NCBI GenBank assembly: GCA_910588205.1
Contig: CAJUQK010000003.1
Span: 1-64,000, forward strand
Reading direction: 5' to 3'
DNA length: 64,000 bases
Source: an uncultured Eggerthellaceae bacterium
GTDB taxonomy: Bacteria; Actinomycetota; Coriobacteriia; Coriobacteriales; Eggerthellaceae
Part shown: piece after piece, positions 61,442 through 64,000 of the stretch
How the letters are laid out: every line of letters begins with the position of its first letter
How positions within the stretch are numbered: position 1 is the stretch's first letter
Made by a program: the position numbers and the translations under genes
Notes under the pieces: generated by a model
What the model was told of the DNA's origin: nothing
Database searches by the model: none
The model's input: the letters and a program-made list of their open reading frames with translations, nothing else

Positions 61442-62441
61442 GGAAATTGCGAAGGGCTTCACCATCACAGGGCTCCTCGATGCGAGCGCCAAGACACAGA
61501 GGCGCTATCCCGTGGTCGAGATCCCGCTGAGCGACATCGCAGACCATCCCGAGAACATTGCCTACTCAATGGACGAGGCCGGCATCGCTAGGCTCGCCAT
61601 ATCCATACGCGAGCAGGGGCTCACAGACCTGCCGCTTGTGCGCAAGCTCGAAGACGGAACCTATCAGATGATATCCGGTCACAGGCGTAAGGCAGCCTAT
61701 GCGCTCCTTTCAAAGACAGACGACAGCTTTGCGAAGATTCCCTGCAGAGTCGCAGACAACATCGACCACGAAACCTCGGTGATGATGCTCCACGCTGCGA
61801 ACTACTTCACGCGAACGCTAACCATCACGGAGCGGGCAGCGGCTACTCGGGCCCTTGGTTCCGAGGTGGAACGCAGGCGAGCCGAGGACCGCACTTTGTC
61901 CGGCATGCGAACTGAGGACGTTAAGGCATCCATCATCGCCGAGCAGACAGGACGCAGGGTGAGCGGCAAGACCATCAAGCGCCAAGAGGCGCTCGCAGAG
62001 CTCATTGAGACGAGGCTGATCGACGCCTGGCGCGCGAAGGCCGACGAGGGGCTGCTCTCCGCTTCCGCCATCGAATCGCTTGCCGAGCTATCGGAGGCCA
62101 CTCAGGTCGTGCTCTATGACGAGCTGTCGGAGGAGGCATCGGGCAAGTCCGAGCTGTCGCGGTTCGTGACCGAGGCGCTGAGCGACAAGCGCGCCGAAGA
62201 AGAGGCTATCGCATCGAGCCGCGAGCTGGAGATCGCCATGAGGGAACCCGTGCATCCGCATGCCGATACCCGGCTGAAGCTCGCGCTCACTTCCCTCAAG
62301 GCCTATCTCAAAGACCCGCCGGAGGGGTCTGTGGATGCCGACCTCAAGGCCGCGTCCCTCCTTCGCTGTCTGAGCGACCATCTTCCGAAGGCAGAGACGA
62401 GAGATTCCAAGAAACCCAAAGGGCGCCTCAGACACGCTTAG
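61428..62441 (+). CDS. parB: ParB/RepB/Spo0J-type partition protein
   Basis: The 337-residue product starts with a ParB N-terminal domain (IPLSDIADHPENIAY, ISGHRRKAAYALL) and a central helix-turn-helix region that binds the partition site. The start lies in the end of parA. The gene ends directly beside the candidate oriT palindrome. Its N-terminal motif GHRRKAA is the CTP-binding type region. Confidence 0.92.
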   Translation: MSSAEEIAKGFTITGLLDASAKTQRRYPVVEIPLSDIADHPENIAYSMDEAGIARLAISIREQGLTDLPLVRKLEDGTYQMISGHRRKAAYALLSKTDDSFAKIPCRVADNIDHETSVMMLHAANYFTRTLTITERAAATRALGSEVERRRAEDRTLSGMRTEDVKASIIAEQTGRRVSGKTIKRQEALAELIETRLIDAWRAKADEGLLSASAIESLAELSEATQVVLYDELSEEASGKSELSRFVTEALSDKRAEEEAIASSRELEIAMREPVHPHADTRLKLALTSLKAYLKDPPEGSVDADLKAASLLRCLSDHLPKAETRDSKKPKGRLRHA

Positions 62442-62443
62442 TA

Positions 62444-62499
62444 GCAAGTATCCCATTTCGTAATACGGCGTTTTACGCCTCCTACGAAACGGTACTTGC
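62444..62499 (+). other. Candidate origin of transfer (nested palindromes)
   Basis: Three nested inverted repeats share one centre: GCAAGTA/TACTTGC (62444-62450 with 62493-62499), TTTCGTA/TACGAAA (62456-62462 with 62483-62489) and GGCGT/ACGCC (62467-62471 with 62475-62479). All are perfect. The structure lies right after parB and 155 nt before the MobC-like gene, the usual place of oriT. The nick site is not known. Confidence 0.65.
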
Positions 62500-62654
62500 G
62501 CCCGAAAGAGGCTCGTGCCCGTCCAGACGGGACACGTGCCGAAGCGTTCGGGCGAGAGCGGCCGATGCAGGCATGCGTATTTGGAGGCAAGCGCCGCCTC
62601 GGCCTTTGCGGGGGATGCCCCGCGCCCCTATCAACAACCAAGAGGAGTGAACCC

Positions 62655-63065
62655 ATGCCTTACACAACCAGACTCGTGAGCTGCAGGCTGAGCGAGAGCG
62701 ATTTCGAAGCCTTGCGCAGCCACGCAGAGAGCCTAGAGCTCAACCAATCAGACTACCTGCGGCACCTGATCCGCATCCCCGTAAACGATTCTGGGCTTGC
62801 CACCGGAGAGCAGCTCGTGTCGCTCGATACCAAGACTTTCGGCAGGATCTACAGCGAGCTTGTCCGTTGGGGCCGCCACTACAACCAGGCGGTCCGAGCG
62901 ATGAACACGATAGCGCTGCACCTGAGGCGCGGGAAAGTCGACGAGGGGATGTTCGCACAGCAGATTGAGCGCGCCAACGCGAAGCTGAGCGAGACCGAGC
63001 AAGGCCGCGCAGCACTGCTGAAAGAGCTCGAGCGCCTCGAGACCATGACGCTCATAGGAGGGTGA
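62655..63065 (+). CDS. MobC-like relaxosome accessory protein
   Basis: The 136-residue product starts with a ribbon-helix-helix pattern (TTRLVSCRLSESDFEALRSHAESLELNQSDYLRHLI) and ends in a coiled coil, as in MobC proteins that load the relaxase at oriT. AGAGGAG precedes the ATG at 62655; the open frame to 62496 is not coding. It sits between the candidate oriT and the relaxase. Confidence 0.87.
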   Translation: MPYTTRLVSCRLSESDFEALRSHAESLELNQSDYLRHLIRIPVNDSGLATGEQLVSLDTKTFGRIYSELVRWGRHYNQAVRAMNTIALHLRRGKVDEGMFAQQIERANAKLSETEQGRAALLKELERLETMTLIGG

Positions 63066-63072
63066 GTCGCAC

Positions 63073-64000
63073 ATGCCATATCTGAAGCAGATAGCCGCAC
63101 ATACGAACTGCCAGAACATCCAACGTTATCTGGAGAAGGGAGATCGCGCGCTTGCGAAGGACTTCTTCAATCTCTCCATAGACGAGCGCGACGGCTACGG
63201 CGATGCGGGAAAGGAAGAGCTTCGATGGGCAGACGAGATGGATGAGACGAGACATCGCTTCAGAAACGATCTTCCGTTCGGAGGCCTTCGCGCGAGAACG
63301 TACAAGCACTTCATCATCTCGCCCGACCCGGAGGACGGAATAGACCTCGCGTCGCTTCGCGAGCTCGCGTGTGCCTGGGCGCTAGAACACTTCAGCGACT
63401 ACCAGGTTGCCATCGTGTACCACGATGACAACGAGTCCAGGATCCCGCATGCCCATATAGTCGTGAACAACACGAACCTGGAAACGGGTAGGCGCATGCA
63501 CCACAATGACCCGAAGGAGTTCAACCGAAGACTGCAGGAGATGGCGAAGGAGCGCGAACTGCTCTTCCTCTCAAACGAGCGTGAGCCGACGGAAGGCCTT
63601 GACCGCCTCGCAAATATGGGACGCACCGCAAGGGCGAGGCCCAAGACGATGCAGCAGATACATTTGGGGCGCGTGGAGCGCGAGCTTATCGAGGCTGGGG
63701 GCTATTCGTGGGTCGCCGACATCCGAAACCGAGTCTCAGTGGCCAAAGCTCTCGCGCGGAACGAGGCTGAGTTCCATCAGGTGCTCGGGCTTCTGGACGT
63801 CACAGCATCAGGCAACTCGCGCTCTGCCAAGCGAGACGACTGGGTGTTTTCGCTGGCATCAAGCCCATCGCGCAAGGTATCGGGCGAGCGGCTCGGGCTT
63901 TTGTTCGCAAAGGAGACCATCAAGCGCGAACTTGCTCGCTCTAAATCCTATCGGCCAGACGCCAAGTCGTCGAAGGAACTGCTCCGCAATGCACGGAGTG
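63073..64000 (+). CDS. Relaxase (MobP/MobQ-like), N-terminal part, cut by the window edge
   Basis: The open frame from the ATG at 63073 has no stop in 309 codons and runs off the right edge. The product has the relaxase metal motif H-x-D...PHAHIVVNNTN and RTYKHFIISPDPEDG, as in the Relaxase/mobilization nuclease domain family. It nicks oriT and pilots the strand. GGAGGG lies eight to ten bases upstream, within the end of the MobC-like gene. Confidence 0.92.
   Translation, partial: MPYLKQIAAHTNCQNIQRYLEKGDRALAKDFFNLSIDERDGYGDAGKEELRWADEMDETRHRFRNDLPFGGLRARTYKHFIISPDPEDGIDLASLRELACAWALEHFSDYQVAIVYHDDNESRIPHAHIVVNNTNLETGRRMHHNDPKEFNRRLQEMAKERELLFLSNEREPTEGLDRLANMGRTARARPKTMQQIHLGRVERELIEAGGYSWVADIRNRVSVAKALARNEAEFHQVLGLLDVTASGNSRSAKRDDWVFSLASSPSRKVSGERLGLLFAKETIKRELARSKSYRPDAKSSKELLRNARS

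Larger units (their letters stand above)
45131..64000. mobile_element. Integrative conjugative/mobilizable element, left part, running off the window
   Basis: The left junction is a 3' tRNA-Met fragment. A tyrosine integrase, repeated integrase-type sites, ParA/ParB, a candidate oriT, a MobC-like protein and a relaxase are inside. No type IV secretion genes are visible before the right edge, so self-transfer cannot be judged. The right attachment site and probably the rebuilt tRNA-Met lie beyond 64000. Confidence 0.85.

Noticed and set aside
1..64000. CRISPR array or insertion sequence
   Set aside because: No regularly spaced direct repeats with unique spacers and no transposase gene were seen on either strand.

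Overview
The window looks like a chromosome segment of a gut actinobacterium of the class Coriobacteriia, most likely family Eggerthellaceae. This rests on the fairly high G+C content, the many molybdopterin oxidoreductases with ferredoxin-like and NrfD partners, a methionine aminopeptidase with an N-terminal SEC-C zinc motif, and a bile salt hydrolase. The species cannot be named from the sequence alone.

Positions 1-11996 hold housekeeping genes: a small zinc-ribbon protein, a flippase-like and a CmpB-like membrane protein, a membrane-anchored unknown protein, methionine aminopeptidase, serine acetyltransferase with endonuclease IV, a DUF2130 protein, a UbiB-type kinase and MazG. Positions 12007-23441 form an anaerobic redox locus. 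Two tandem signal-less molybdopterin enzymes, one 4Fe-4S subunit and three MFS transporters (one fused to CBS domains) run on the minus strand, with a divergent LysR regulator. This layout resembles the cytoplasmic catechol dehydroxylase and pyrogallol transhydroxylase type of locus. Positions 23520-38005 are mixed: a Tat lipoprotein of SMP-30 type, an SDR, a ThrE-type exporter pair, an SRAP protein, an acyl-CoA synthetase with an XRE-cupin regulator, upp, an ABC-F protein, a deoxyinosine glycosylase, a bile salt hydrolase and a GntR-slipin pair. Positions 38218-43690 encode a five-gene exported respiratory complex. A Fic protein follows.

At 45131 the chromosome gives way to an integrative and conjugative or mobilizable element that runs off the right edge. 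Its left end is marked by the 3' half of a tRNA-Met next to a tyrosine integrase. The element carries an ORF6N protein, several unknown proteins, a methylase-like protein without a visible catalytic motif, a lone ComM-type N domain, an SOS cassette (LexA-type box, Y-family polymerase, small protein, SRAP), an amidoligase with a glutaminase-like partner, an inverted block of defence-like genes (membrane nuclease-like protein with a small partner, AlbA/Schlafen protein, XRE regulator), a YraN-like protein, ParA/ParB, a candidate oriT, a MobC-like protein and a relaxase.

The most unusual signal is a noncoding element of about 90-125 nt found four times inside the mobile element. Each copy lies about 55-80 nt upstream of a gene start and has the same long-range pairing arms. 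I read it as either a structured leader or a single-stranded-DNA promoter of the kind used by conjugative leading regions. A second signal is a near-perfect palindrome (CTGGGACAATTTGTYYCAG) found three times at module boundaries of the same element.
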